Shown piece after piece: positions 25,363 through 33,166 of a stretch of DNA of 64,000 nucleotides. The first letter of the stretch is position 1; each line of letters starts with the position of its first letter. The stretch covers positions 129,001-193,000 of the forward strand of contig NZ_CP088273.1 in the NCBI RefSeq assembly GCF_020731415.2. The letters are read 5' to 3'. The notes beneath the pieces are model-generated. The model did not search any database and was not told the DNA's origin. It saw only the letters and a program-made list of their open reading frames with translations. Origin of the DNA: Phyllobacterium sp. T1293 (GTDB lineage Bacteria > Pseudomonadota > Alphaproteobacteria > Rhizobiales > Rhizobiaceae). A program made the position numbers and the translations under genes.

Positions 25363-27213
25363 ATGACCAAGACGATACGCCTGACCATGGCGCAGGCACT
25401 GACGCGTTTCCTTGCCAATCAGATGACCGTGATCGATGGCAAGAAGGTGCCAATTTTTGCCGGTGTATGGGCGATTTTCGGCCACGGCAATGTCGCCGGT
25501 ATCGGGGAAGCGCTTTATCAGGTGCGCGAGGAACTGCCGACCTACCGCGCCCACAATGAACAGGCGATGGCTCATGCCGCTATTGCCTTTGCCAAGGCGA
25601 GTTTCCGTCGCCGCATGATGGCGGTGACAAGCTCGGTCGGGCCGGGCGCCACCAATATGGTAACCGCCGCCGCGCTCGCCCACGTCAACCGTCTGCCATT
25701 GCTGCTTTTGCCCGGTGATGTCTTTGCCAACCGCATTCCCGATCCGGTCTTGCAGCAGGTGGAAAGCTTTGGCGACGGCACCGTCTCCGCCAATGATTGC
25801 TTCCGTCCTGTCTCGCGCTATTTTGACCGGATCACCCGGCCTGAACAGATCATTCCAGCGCTTGCCCGCACCATGGCTGTGCTGACTGATCCCGCCGAAT
25901 GCGGGCCGGTGACGCTGGCCCTGTGTCAGGATGTGCAGGCGGAAGCCTATGACTATCCGGAGAGCTTTTTCGATGAGCGTGTGTGGACAACGCGCCGTCC
26001 GCGCCCTGATCGTGAAGAACTGGCTGCCGCTGTCGAATTGCTCAAATCTGCCAAGAAGCCGCTGGTGATTGCTGGCGGCGGCGTCATCTATTCGCAGGCG
26101 TCGAACGAATTGAAAGCCTTTGTCGAAGCAGCAGGTATCCCGGTTTGCGAGACGCAGGGTGGCAAGTCTTCGCTGCCTGACAATCATCCTCTGAACATGG
26201 CTGCCATTGGCGTAACCGGCACATCTGCCGCCAATCGACTGGCGGAAGAAGCTGATGTCATTCTGGCCGTCGGCACGCGTCTGCAGGATTTCACAACAGG
26301 CTCGTGGGCGCTGTTTCGCAATGGAGCCAAGAAATTCATAGGCCTCAACGTGCAGGCCTTTGATGCGGGCAAGCATCGCGCTGCGCCTCTTGTTGCTGAC
26401 GCGCGGGAAGGGCTGCTGGAACTGGCGGCAGCGACTGCCGGATATAAGGCACCTGCCAGCTGGACCGAGAACGCCAAGCAAGGCAAGGCAGAGTGGCAGA
26501 AGGCTGCCGCCGAAGTTACTGGTCCAACCAATGCGGTTCTGCCATCAGATGCGCAGGTGATTGGCGCCGTGCAGCGGTCGATGGGCAGTGAAGCCACTGT
26601 TTTGCATGCGGCGGGTGGATTACCGGGTGAAATGCATAAGCTCTGGCAGGCGGGAGCGCCGGGTTCCTACCACGCGGAATATGGTTTTTCCTGCATGGGT
26701 TATGAGATCGCCGGTGGTCTCGGTGCAAAGATGGCAAAGCCCGATGACGAAGTGGTGGTCATGATCGGTGATGGTTCATATCTGATGCTGAATTCCGAAA
26801 TCGCCACCTCGGTGATGCTGGGCAAGAAGATCAATATCGTTCTTCTCGACAATCGTGGTTTTGGCTGCATCAACCGGCTGCAGATGGGCACAGGTGGCGC
26901 GAACTTCAACAATCTTCTGAAGGACTCGCGCCACGAGGTTTTGCCCGATGTGGATTTTGTCGGCCATGCCAAAAGCCTTGGTGCCATCGCTGAAAAGGTC
27001 GCATCGATCGCGGAACTTGAAGGCGCGCTTGCTCGGGCAAAGCAGAATGACCGGACAACGGTGATTGTTATTGATACGGACCCGCTGATTTCCACGGATG
27101 CCGGTGGGACATGGTGGGATGTGGCCGTGCCTGAGGTCAGCCAACGCCCACAGGTCAATGCGGCACGCAAGGCCTATGAAGAGAAACTGAAATCGCAGCG
27201 TGTGGGTGATTAG
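25363..27213 (+). CDS. iolD: 3D-(3,5/4)-trihydroxycyclohexane-1,2-dione hydrolase
   Basis: The 616-residue protein is a thiamine-diphosphate enzyme of the acetolactate synthase fold. The N-terminal pyrimidine-binding domain includes HNEQAMAHAA with the catalytic Glu. The C-terminal cofactor-binding motif is GDGSYLMLNSEIATSVML...NIVLLDN, close to the family GDG-x24-27-NN pattern. It opens the ring of the diketo intermediate from inosose dehydratase to give 5-deoxyglucuronate. It begins 31 bases after iolC with GGGAGGAG as ribosome site. IolD is the only ring-opening enzyme of the pathway and length fits. Confidence 0.95.
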   Translation: MTKTIRLTMAQALTRFLANQMTVIDGKKVPIFAGVWAIFGHGNVAGIGEALYQVREELPTYRAHNEQAMAHAAIAFAKASFRRRMMAVTSSVGPGATNMVTAAALAHVNRLPLLLLPGDVFANRIPDPVLQQVESFGDGTVSANDCFRPVSRYFDRITRPEQIIPALARTMAVLTDPAECGPVTLALCQDVQAEAYDYPESFFDERVWTTRRPRPDREELAAAVELLKSAKKPLVIAGGGVIYSQASNELKAFVEAAGIPVCETQGGKSSLPDNHPLNMAAIGVTGTSAANRLAEEADVILAVGTRLQDFTTGSWALFRNGAKKFIGLNVQAFDAGKHRAAPLVADAREGLLELAAATAGYKAPASWTENAKQGKAEWQKAAAEVTGPTNAVLPSDAQVIGAVQRSMGSEATVLHAAGGLPGEMHKLWQAGAPGSYHAEYGFSCMGYEIAGGLGAKMAKPDDEVVVMIGDGSYLMLNSEIATSVMLGKKINIVLLDNRGFGCINRLQMGTGGANFNNLLKDSRHEVLPDVDFVGHAKSLGAIAEKVASIAELEGALARAKQNDRTTVIVIDTDPLISTDAGGTWWDVAVPEVSQRPQVNAARKAYEEKLKSQRVGD

Positions 27214-27240
27214 ACAATCATGGCTTTGAGCCAAGCGATT

Positions 27241-27400
27241 CACCCCCCTCTGTCCTGTCGGACATCTCCCCCACAAGGGGGGAGATCACATTGGCATCGA
27301 CGCCTTTGCACAACAGGAAACGTTCCAGGTTTCGCAAAAACAGTAATACAGCTGATCTCCCCCCTTGTGGGGGAGATGCCCGACAGGGCAGAGGGGGGTG
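27241..27400. repeat. Inverted repeat of a second family (CTCCCCCACAAGGGGGGAG arms)
   Basis: Left arm 27241-27286 (beginning CACCCCCCTCTGTC, with ACATCTCCCCCACAAGG) is nearly complementary to right arm 27354-27400 (ending GACAGGGCAGAGGGGGGTG). The 67-base centre has no gene. The arms differ from the TCGACAAGC family. Similar GC-rich repeats are frequent between rhizobial genes. It lies in the 254-base gap between iolD and iolE and could form a strong stem in the iol transcript. Confidence 0.85.
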
Positions 27401-27467
27401 AACGTCTCGCTCATCCCTCCCCGATTGGCTTAATTCCAGCGCACACAACAAATGAAGGAAGACAAGA

Positions 27468-28352
27468 ATGATCCGTATCGGGGCGAACCCAATCGGCTGG
27501 TCCAATGATGACATGCTGGAAATCGGCGGAGATATTCCGCTGGAAACCTGTCTGGAACAGGCAAAGGCTGCCGGGTTTACCGGCATGGAGCTGGGCAACA
27601 AGTTTCCGCGCACCGCCGACAAGCTGCGTCCGATCCTTGATGCATTTGGCCACACTCTGGTCAGCGGCTGGTATTCGACCGAGCTTCTGGTGCGTGACGT
27701 GGAAGCGGAACTGAAAGCTGTTGTCGGCCATGCAACGCTGTTGAAAGATATGGGCTGCACGGTGCTGATTGCCGCCGAAACATCCAACGCCATCCATTCC
27801 AACAAGGATCTGCCGCTATCAGCCCGTCCGGTTCTGGAAAAGTCCGCATGGACGGGCTTTGGCGAGCGTTATACGGCTTTTGCCGAAGCGATCAAGCAGA
27901 CCTACGGCCTCCAGGTGGTTTACCATCACCACATGGGAACCGTGGTGCAGACCGAAGCGGAAATTGACCGGTTCATGGAAGTTACCGGTGATGCGGTGCA
28001 TCTGCTGCTGGATACCGGCCATGCCACATGGGGTGGCGGTGATCCCGCGCGTCTTGCCCGTCACCACAAGCCACGCATCAGCCACGTCCACTGCAAGGAT
28101 ATTCGCGAGGCCGTCATGTGGCAGTCGAACCGCGAAGACTGGTCTTTCCTCGATTCCGTGCTGGCTGGCGTTTATACGGTTCCGGGCGACGGTCTGATCG
28201 ACTATGTTCGTGTCCTGAAAGAACTCAAGGGCTATAGCGGCTGGGTTGTCGTTGAAGCTGAGCAGGACCCCAAGAAGGCTGATCCAGCCGTCTATTCCAA
28301 GCTCGGCCACGCAAATCTCAGCCGCTTCATCAAAGAGGCAGGGTTGGTTTGA
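27468..28352 (+). CDS. iolE: myo-Inosose-2 dehydratase
   Basis: The 294-residue protein opens with IRIGANPIGWSNDDMLEIGG, the diagnostic IolE start, and is a TIM barrel of the AP-endonuclease-2 family. Further marks are GFTGMELGNKFPR, VVYHHHMGTVVQTEAEIDRF, HLLLDTGHATWGGGDP and HVHCKDIR, which carry metal-binding Glu, Asp and His. It dehydrates scyllo-inosose to the diketone used by IolD. A good AAGGAAGACAAG ribosome site precedes ATG 27468. Its stop overlaps the following small gene. Confidence 0.95.
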   Translation: MIRIGANPIGWSNDDMLEIGGDIPLETCLEQAKAAGFTGMELGNKFPRTADKLRPILDAFGHTLVSGWYSTELLVRDVEAELKAVVGHATLLKDMGCTVLIAAETSNAIHSNKDLPLSARPVLEKSAWTGFGERYTAFAEAIKQTYGLQVVYHHHMGTVVQTEAEIDRFMEVTGDAVHLLLDTGHATWGGGDPARLARHHKPRISHVHCKDIREAVMWQSNREDWSFLDSVLAGVYTVPGDGLIDYVRVLKELKGYSGWVVVEAEQDPKKADPAVYSKLGHANLSRFIKEAGLV

Positions 28353-28570
28353 CCAGTGATTCCAAGCATCCGTTTTTTCGTCCCCTGTGGCGCCGTGTTG
28401 CGGTGGTGGTCTTTTGCCTTGCATGGGCCATCTTCGAATTCGTGACAGGAACGCCGTTCTGGGGGACGATAGCGCTTGGTTTTGCCGGTTATGGCATCTG
28501 GCAGTTTTTCATAGCCTTTGATCCATCCGAGCCGGTCAAACCTGTCGATGCGGACGAAAAAGAGGAATAG
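28349..28570 (+). CDS. Small two-helix membrane protein of unknown function inside the iol operon
   Basis: A 73-residue frame starts at TTG 28349, overlapping the iolE stop (TTGA), and ends 3 bases before iolB. It has basic residues near the N-terminus (KHPFFRPLWRR), a hydrophobic helix VAVVVFCLAWAIFEFVTG, a second one FWGTIALGFAGYGIWQFF, and an acidic tail (VDADEKEE). The tight overlap and spacing, the correct composition for an inner-membrane protein and the absence of a competing frame make it likely to be real. I do not know a named family for it. Confidence 0.7.
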   Translation: MTSDSKHPFFRPLWRRVAVVVFCLAWAIFEFVTGTPFWGTIALGFAGYGIWQFFIAFDPSEPVKPVDADEKEE

Positions 28571-28573
28571 ATC

Positions 28574-29374
28574 ATGTCGAAATTGTTGCTCAAGGCGAAA
28601 GCCGGCACCGGCCATGTGGCAGAGGTGACACCGGAGAGCGCCGGTTGGTCCTACGTCGGGTTCGACCTGCATCGTGCCACGCCGGGGCAGACCATTGCGG
28701 GCCGCAGTGGTGACAAGGAGGTCTGCCTTGTTTTCGTGACGGGCAAGGGCTTTGCGCAGGTCAATGGTCATGATCTGGGTTTGCTGGGCGAGCGCATGTC
28801 GCCCTTCGAGGGCAAGCCGTGGTCGGTCTATATGCCTTCCAATTGTGACTGGTCCGTGGTTGCCGATACGGCTGTTGAGCTTGCTGTCTGTTCGGCGCCA
28901 AGCTTTGGCAATGATTTGCCGGTTAGGGTAATCGCCCCCGATGATCTTGGTCAGGAAACGCGCGGCAAGGGCACCAATACGCGTTATGTCACCAATATCC
29001 TGCCGGAAGGCGAACCTGCCGATTCACTGCTCGTGGTGGAAGTCATCACGCCGGGGGGGCACACATCAAGCTATCCGCCGCATAAGCATGATCAGGACAA
29101 TCTGCCCGCTGAATCCTATCTGGAAGAAACCTATTACCACCGGCTGAACCCGCCACAAGGCTTTGCGTTCCAGCGGGTCTATACGGATGACCGGTCACTG
29201 GATGAGGCCATGGCGATCGAGGATGGCGATGTGGTCATGGTGCCCAAGGGTTATCATCCCTGTGCTGCCTGCCATGGCTATGACCTCTATTATCTCAATG
29301 TGATGGCTGGTCCCAAGCGTACATGGAAATTCCACAATGCGCCTGAGCATGAGTGGCTGATGAAACAGGTTTAA
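28574..29374 (+). CDS. iolB: 5-Deoxy-glucuronate isomerase
   Basis: The 266-residue protein is a double-cupin of the KduI/IolB family. The metal-binding motif is in SSYPPHKHDQDNLPAESYLEE (His, His, Glu), with YYHRLNPPQGFAFQRVYTDD and VMVPKGYHPCAACHGYDLYYLNVMAG (further His) in the second part. It converts 5-deoxyglucuronate to 5-dehydro-2-deoxygluconate, the substrate of IolC. It is the last iol gene of the operon. iolA (methylmalonate-semialdehyde dehydrogenase) is not seen nearby and is presumably elsewhere. Confidence 0.95.
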   Translation: MSKLLLKAKAGTGHVAEVTPESAGWSYVGFDLHRATPGQTIAGRSGDKEVCLVFVTGKGFAQVNGHDLGLLGERMSPFEGKPWSVYMPSNCDWSVVADTAVELAVCSAPSFGNDLPVRVIAPDDLGQETRGKGTNTRYVTNILPEGEPADSLLVVEVITPGGHTSSYPPHKHDQDNLPAESYLEETYYHRLNPPQGFAFQRVYTDDRSLDEAMAIEDGDVVMVPKGYHPCAACHGYDLYYLNVMAGPKRTWKFHNAPEHEWLMKQV

Positions 29375-29394
29375 GTGCTACAATCGGATGGTGT

Positions 29395-29635
29395 GTGGTT
29401 CGACAAGCTCATTAACAGAGATACCCCGTTCCGTCATCCTCGGGCTTGACCCGAGGACCCATGGCGAAGGAGATCAATCAGATCTGGATGTCTGACGCTC
29501 CCTAAATTGTGGGTCCTCGGGTCAAGCCCGAGGATGACGGGAATGGGTGGGGGTATGGGAGTCAAGTTCTGCAACGGTGGCGATTATCGTTGCATCCACC
29601 CAAGTCCCTCATGGTGAGCTTGTCGAACCACGAAC
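29395..29635. repeat. Inverted-repeat element, copy 6, with paired CCTCGGG palindromes and a shortened left arm
   Basis: The left arm starts GTGGTTCGACAAGCTCA and then diverges. The right arm keeps CCCTCATGGTGAGCTTGTCG. Two oppositely oriented GTCATCCTCGGGCTTGACCC units (29431-29460 and 29510-29540) make a second inner inverted repeat. The element separates iolB from nrsF. No gene fits. Confidence 0.8.
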
Positions 29636-29660
29636 AATACAGTTGCCAATCAGTTACCCT

Positions 29661-30302
29661 CTACCACCGCAGAACGAAACGCCCGGCAATAGCACCAATT
29701 AGCGCGGAAGAAAGCACGCCCAGCGTGTACCAGATGGCGATAAAGGGCATGGCGCTTTCATCGCAATGGAATGAATAGATCAGTGCTGCAATTGACCCCG
29801 CTGCGAGACCCGCAGCGGTTCCCGCCACCGTCAGCCGTGTCGGTGCCAGTCCGCGCAAGATCCAGAAACAGCCGAACAGCAATGGCAGTGACAGAACCAC
29901 AATATTGAAAGTGCAGACGGTGATCGTGTGGCCTTTCATCATGGGCATGTAATGGTCACGTGGGGACATGGCGAGCTGCGCGAATGCCAGCGCGGCGATG
30001 ATTGCCACGGCTGTGCCCATGACAATGAGGCTGATGCGTATGCTTCCAAGCGGATAGGCAATGCGTTTGATCGCCCAAGCACCGCCCACGGCAAGGGCCA
30101 GCGTGTAGGCGAACTTTGTCCAGAAAGCCATTGTGCCAGCGGCCGTCATCAGATCAGGACGCATGCCGAGCCATGACCACATGAGAATGGCCGAAGCAAC
30201 AGCGCTGATACCAAGGCCTATGCCGATTCGCCTGATGACAGCCCTGCGCGATACCGGCTTCAACTCGCTGGCGAGACGCTCGATCAGATCATTTGTCGTC
30301 AT
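29661..30302 (-). CDS. nrsF: NrsF-type membrane anti-sigma factor (DUF1109)
   Basis: The 213-residue protein starts with a soluble segment (TNDLIERLASELKPVSRRAV) and then has six predicted membrane helices. It carries the DUF1109 ending with cysteine-rich membrane positions (HTITVCTFNIVVLS and ALIYSFHCDESAMPF). NrsF proteins hold an ECF sigma factor at the membrane and release it under oxidant or metal stress. The paired cysteines are thought to sense. Its start overlaps the sigma gene end by 14 bases, so the two are co-translated. Confidence 0.88.
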   Translation of the reverse strand: MTTNDLIERLASELKPVSRRAVIRRIGIGLGISAVASAILMWSWLGMRPDLMTAAGTMAFWTKFAYTLALAVGGAWAIKRIAYPLGSIRISLIVMGTAVAIIAALAFAQLAMSPRDHYMPMMKGHTITVCTFNIVVLSLPLLFGCFWILRGLAPTRLTVAGTAAGLAAGSIAALIYSFHCDESAMPFIAIWYTLGVLSSALIGAIAGRFVLRW

Positions 30303-30846
30303 CGACTGCCTGTCCTCTTAACTTCGCGGCTATGGCCTTCAATCCTCTGTGAATGCTGACCTTTACAAGTGATTCCGAAAGGCCCGTGCTTTGAGCCACC
30401 TCGGCAATCGATTGTCCTTCAATCTTCGTCCGGTAAATCAGGTCTCTCGATTTCTCCGGTATGGTCTTCAACAGACGGTCCACATCCATCCGGTCTGCGG
30501 CTGCGTCTGAATTGTCCTGCGCAAACAGGTCTTCCGCATCATCCAGCGGTACTGTCGCCCTGATGCGGTTGCGCCGGAAATGGTCGATCAGCTTATAGCG
30601 CGCAATGGCATGCAGCCACGCGGTGAACGGCCGATCCGGCTCATAGGTCTGGCGCCGCGTGTGCAAGGCCAGCAATGTTTCCTGCACCAGATCATCCGCA
30701 TCGCCGCGATGGGCATCAGCCAGACGCCGCAGAAAATAGCCGCGCAGATGTTTTGCGACATCATCAAGCAGCACGCGATAGCTCTGCGCGTCGCCTGCAA
30801 GGCTGGCGAGCATCAGTTCCTTCAATCGCGCTTCGACCGAATGCAC
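30289..30846 (-). CDS. sigF: ECF sigma factor, SigF type
   Basis: The 185-residue protein has sigma region 2 (YFLRRLADAHRGDADDLVQE, FTAWLHAIARYKLIDHFRR) and region 4 (LIYRTKIEGQSIAEVAQSTGLSESLVKVSIHRGLKAIA). It starts with GTG at 30846. The overlap with nrsF identifies the SigF/NrsF group known from Caulobacter, Bradyrhizobium and Azospira. On the opposite strand, facing it, are genes that fit its regulon, and a promoter of the SigF type lies between. Confidence 0.9.
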   Translation of the reverse strand: MHSVEARLKELMLASLAGDAQSYRVLLDDVAKHLRGYFLRRLADAHRGDADDLVQETLLALHTRRQTYEPDRPFTAWLHAIARYKLIDHFRRNRIRATVPLDDAEDLFAQDNSDAAADRMDVDRLLKTIPEKSRDLIYRTKIEGQSIAEVAQSTGLSESLVKVSIHRGLKAIAAKLRGQAVDDDK

Positions 30847-30970
30847 CCTGGTTCATTCCTTTATTCGCAGCAGCGGCGAAAAAGTTACAGATGGAAAGAT
30901 CATATCGACAGCAGTTACAGCATGCCAGTAGCCCGCGGTCCAACTTTTTGATCACCAATCCGTGATCGGT

Positions 30971-30996
30971 GTAACCAAATCCTCCAACCCGACGAA
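30971..30996 (+). promoter_or_regulatory. SigF-type ECF promoter GTAACC-N16-CGAA
   Basis: GTAACC at 30971-30976 and CGAA at 30993-30996 are separated by exactly 16 bases, the pattern reported for SigF/EcfF-dependent promoters. It lies 57 bases before the ATG of the DUF1223 gene. A weaker, minus-strand match (GTAACT, 15 bases, CGAA) at about 30864-30888 lies upstream of sigF itself and may give autoregulation. Confidence 0.75.
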
Positions 30997-31053
30997 TTGC
31001 CTGATGTGACCGGTTGCCAACGCCGGTTCACACAAAGAAATCAGGAGGCCGTC

Positions 31054-31767
31054 ATGGGTTTGCTCGCTAAGATCGGATATTTGGGTACAGTATCAGTCGC
31101 CGTCGGCTTATTGAGCTTTGGCGCAAGCAATGCCTTTGCCGACAGTGCAAAGCCGCTGACTGTTGTCGAGCTTTTCACAAGTCAGGGTTGTTCATCCTGC
31201 CCACCCGCCAATGCCAATCTGATCGAGATCAGCAAGCGCCCCGGCGTTCTGGCCCTGAGCTTCGGTGTGACCTATTGGGACCGGCTCGGCTGGAAAGATA
31301 TTTTTGCCACCCCTGAATATACGGACCGGCAGATCACCTATGAAATGCCGCTGGGTCGCGATGGGCCATTTACACCGCAAGTGGTCGTCAATGGCCGTGC
31401 CGATGTGGTCGGCAACCGCATCGGCGAAATCGACGATCTGATCGCAAAGGAACCAAAGCCCGACGCGCTTGGCGTTACGATCAATAAGAATTCGCTCGCT
31501 ATTGGTGTCGGCAAAGCCCCCGAGAATGGCGCCGATATCTGGCTCGTGACCTATGACGACAAAACGATCAACGTTCCAGTCAGTCGCGGCGAGAACACGG
31601 GCCACACACTGCCGCACAAGAATGTCGTTCACAGCCTTTCCAATCTTGGAAACTGGGATGGCAAGGCGGTGACGCTGGACATTCCTCCCACCAAAGCAGG
31701 CCTGCGCACGGCTGTTCTGATCCAGGCCCCGCATGGTGGGCCGATTCTGGCCGCCGCGACCAATTGA
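31054..31767 (+). CDS. Exported DUF1223 thioredoxin-like protein
   Basis: The 237-residue protein starts at ATG 31054 after AGGAGG, with a signal peptide ending near SNAFADS. The mature part has the DUF1223 core VVELFTSQGCSSCPPANANL, holding a CxxC in thioredoxin position, and TPQVVVNGRADVVG. Function of the family is unknown. A redox role in the periplasm is plausible from the CxxC. It is the first gene behind the SigF promoter. The longer frame from 30997 begins inside the promoter and is rejected. Confidence 0.85.
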   Translation: MGLLAKIGYLGTVSVAVGLLSFGASNAFADSAKPLTVVELFTSQGCSSCPPANANLIEISKRPGVLALSFGVTYWDRLGWKDIFATPEYTDRQITYEMPLGRDGPFTPQVVVNGRADVVGNRIGEIDDLIAKEPKPDALGVTINKNSLAIGVGKAPENGADIWLVTYDDKTINVPVSRGENTGHTLPHKNVVHSLSNLGNWDGKAVTLDIPPTKAGLRTAVLIQAPHGGPILAAATN

Positions 31768-31912
31768 ATTCCGCCATGGCGGACACGAGAATTCCTGGCA
31801 TGAAAAGCTGTGAGACACGCAGCGCGATGCCCAGGAAGTGTGGATGACCGCATGGTTGTCCGAAACTCAACGGCACGCAGATACGTGTCTTATTCAAATC
31901 GAGGAGACTACC

Positions 31913-32233
31913 ATGAACATTATTGCACGCCGCATCGCCCTGTCGGCTTTCGTTCTTGCTTCCGGCTTTGCCGGTATCAACAGCGCTCTTGCGGAAGACG
32001 CCATGAAGGCAGACCCTATGAAGACGGAGGCCATGAAGGCCGACTGCATGAAAAAGGCCGGCATGGAAAAGGATTCCATGAAGAAAGATGCCATGACCAA
32101 GGATTGCAACAAGCAGGCTATGGCAACTGATGCGATGAAGCCGGATGCCATGAAAAAGGACGCGATGAAGCCCGACGCAATGAAAAAAGATGCCATGAAG
32201 CCAGCGGATGCCATGGCTCCGAAGAAGAACTAA
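31913..32233 (+). CDS. mrpX: Methionine-rich MXKDX-repeat periplasmic protein (MrpX-like)
   Basis: The 106-residue protein has a signal peptide (ends NSALAED) and a mature part built of pentads such as AMKAD, SMKKD, AMKPD, AMKKD, with about one Met every five residues and two Cys. This is the pentapeptide MXKDX family. In Azospira suillum a similar peptide, MrpX, is oxidised by hypochlorite and re-reduced by the YedY1 enzyme, under SigF/NrsF control. All those partners are here. Ribosome site GAGGAG. The upstream 145 bases show no SigF promoter, so read-through from the DUF1223 gene is likely. Confidence 0.88.
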   Translation: MNIIARRIALSAFVLASGFAGINSALAEDAMKADPMKTEAMKADCMKKAGMEKDSMKKDAMTKDCNKQAMATDAMKPDAMKKDAMKPDAMKKDAMKPADAMAPKKN

Positions 32234-32244
32234 GAATCATCATA

Positions 32245-32276
32245 CCGGTGCTGTCTCGTGAACGAGGCGGCACCGG
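32245..32276 (+). other. 14-bp hairpin between the MXKDX gene and the cytochrome gene
   Basis: 32245-32258 pairs with 32263-32276 around a TGAA loop. All 14 positions pair if two G-U pairs are counted. No T-run follows. It sits 30 bases before the cytochrome b ATG and could lessen read-through or stabilise the upstream message, so the scavenger peptide is made in excess over its enzymes. Confidence 0.65.
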
Positions 32277-32305
32277 GCGACCACCTAAGAGCCAAGGAAA
32301 CAATC

Positions 32306-33166
32306 ATGACAAGCGTGACTGATCATGAAACGGTACGGCCAAAGAAAATCCTGTTCTATCGTCATTCGTTTGCTGTGCGCCTGACCCACTGGCTCAATGT
32401 CCTGTGCCTTAGTTTCCTGCTGATGAGCGGGTTGCAAATCTTCAATGCGCATCCCGAGCTTTACTGGGGCCAATATGGCGCTGATGCCGACCATTCCTTT
32501 ATCTCGATCGGAGCTTTTCAGGATGGTGACACCATTAAGGGTGTCACGCGCATCGGGTCGATTTCCATTCCTACAACGGGTGTTCTTGGTGCCTCGACTG
32601 TCGATGGCGAATTGACGCCGCGGGCATTCCCCAGCTGGATTACCATTCCGAGCTTTCAGGACCTGGCCACGGGCCGCCGCTGGCATTTTTTCTTTGCCTG
32701 GTTTTTTGTGATCAACGGTTTTGTCTATCTGCTCTATGGCCTGATTGCCGGGCACTTCAAACGCGATCTCGTGCCAAGCAAAGACCAGTTGACGCCACAA
32801 CATCTGGCCCATGAAATTGGCGAGCATGCCCGTCTGCGCTTTCCAAAGGGCGAAGAGGCAAGGCGCTACAACAGCCTGCAGAAGCTGAGCTATATGGCGG
32901 TTATTTTCATACTTCTGCCGCTGATGGTTCTGACCGGCCTTACCATGTCGCCCGGTTTTGACTCCATCGTTCCATGGCTGGTTGATGTTTTTGGCGGTCG
33001 CCAGTCCGCACGCACCATTCATTTCATCACCGCATCGCTGCTGGTTGCCTTTGTCGTGGTCCATCTGGTGATGGTTCTGGTCTCAGGCGTCTGGAACAAT
33101 CTGCGCTCGATGATCACGGGTTATTACGGCCTGACTGTTGATACGGACAAGGAAACAGCCAAATGA
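32306..33166 (+). CDS. yedZ1: Membrane cytochrome b (YedZ1-like), electron donor to the molybdoenzyme
   Basis: The 286-residue protein is a prokaryotic cytochrome b561/hydrogenase-type b subunit with about four membrane helices and haem-ligand His (YRHSFAVRLTHWLNVLCLSF, RRWHFFFAWFFVINGFVYLL, ARTIHFITASLLVAFVVVHL). An extended loop lies between helices one and two. It starts at ATG 32306 after AAGGAAA. It overlaps the next gene by 4 bases. With the sulfite-oxidase-fold protein it resembles the YedZ1/YedY1 pair rather than classic MsrQ. Confidence 0.85.
   Translation: MTSVTDHETVRPKKILFYRHSFAVRLTHWLNVLCLSFLLMSGLQIFNAHPELYWGQYGADADHSFISIGAFQDGDTIKGVTRIGSISIPTTGVLGASTVDGELTPRAFPSWITIPSFQDLATGRRWHFFFAWFFVINGFVYLLYGLIAGHFKRDLVPSKDQLTPQHLAHEIGEHARLRFPKGEEARRYNSLQKLSYMAVIFILLPLMVLTGLTMSPGFDSIVPWLVDVFGGRQSARTIHFITASLLVAFVVVHLVMVLVSGVWNNLRSMITGYYGLTVDTDKETAK

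Noticed and set aside
25333..26481. 382-codon minus-strand frame
   Set aside because: Antisense to iolD, no recognisable motif.
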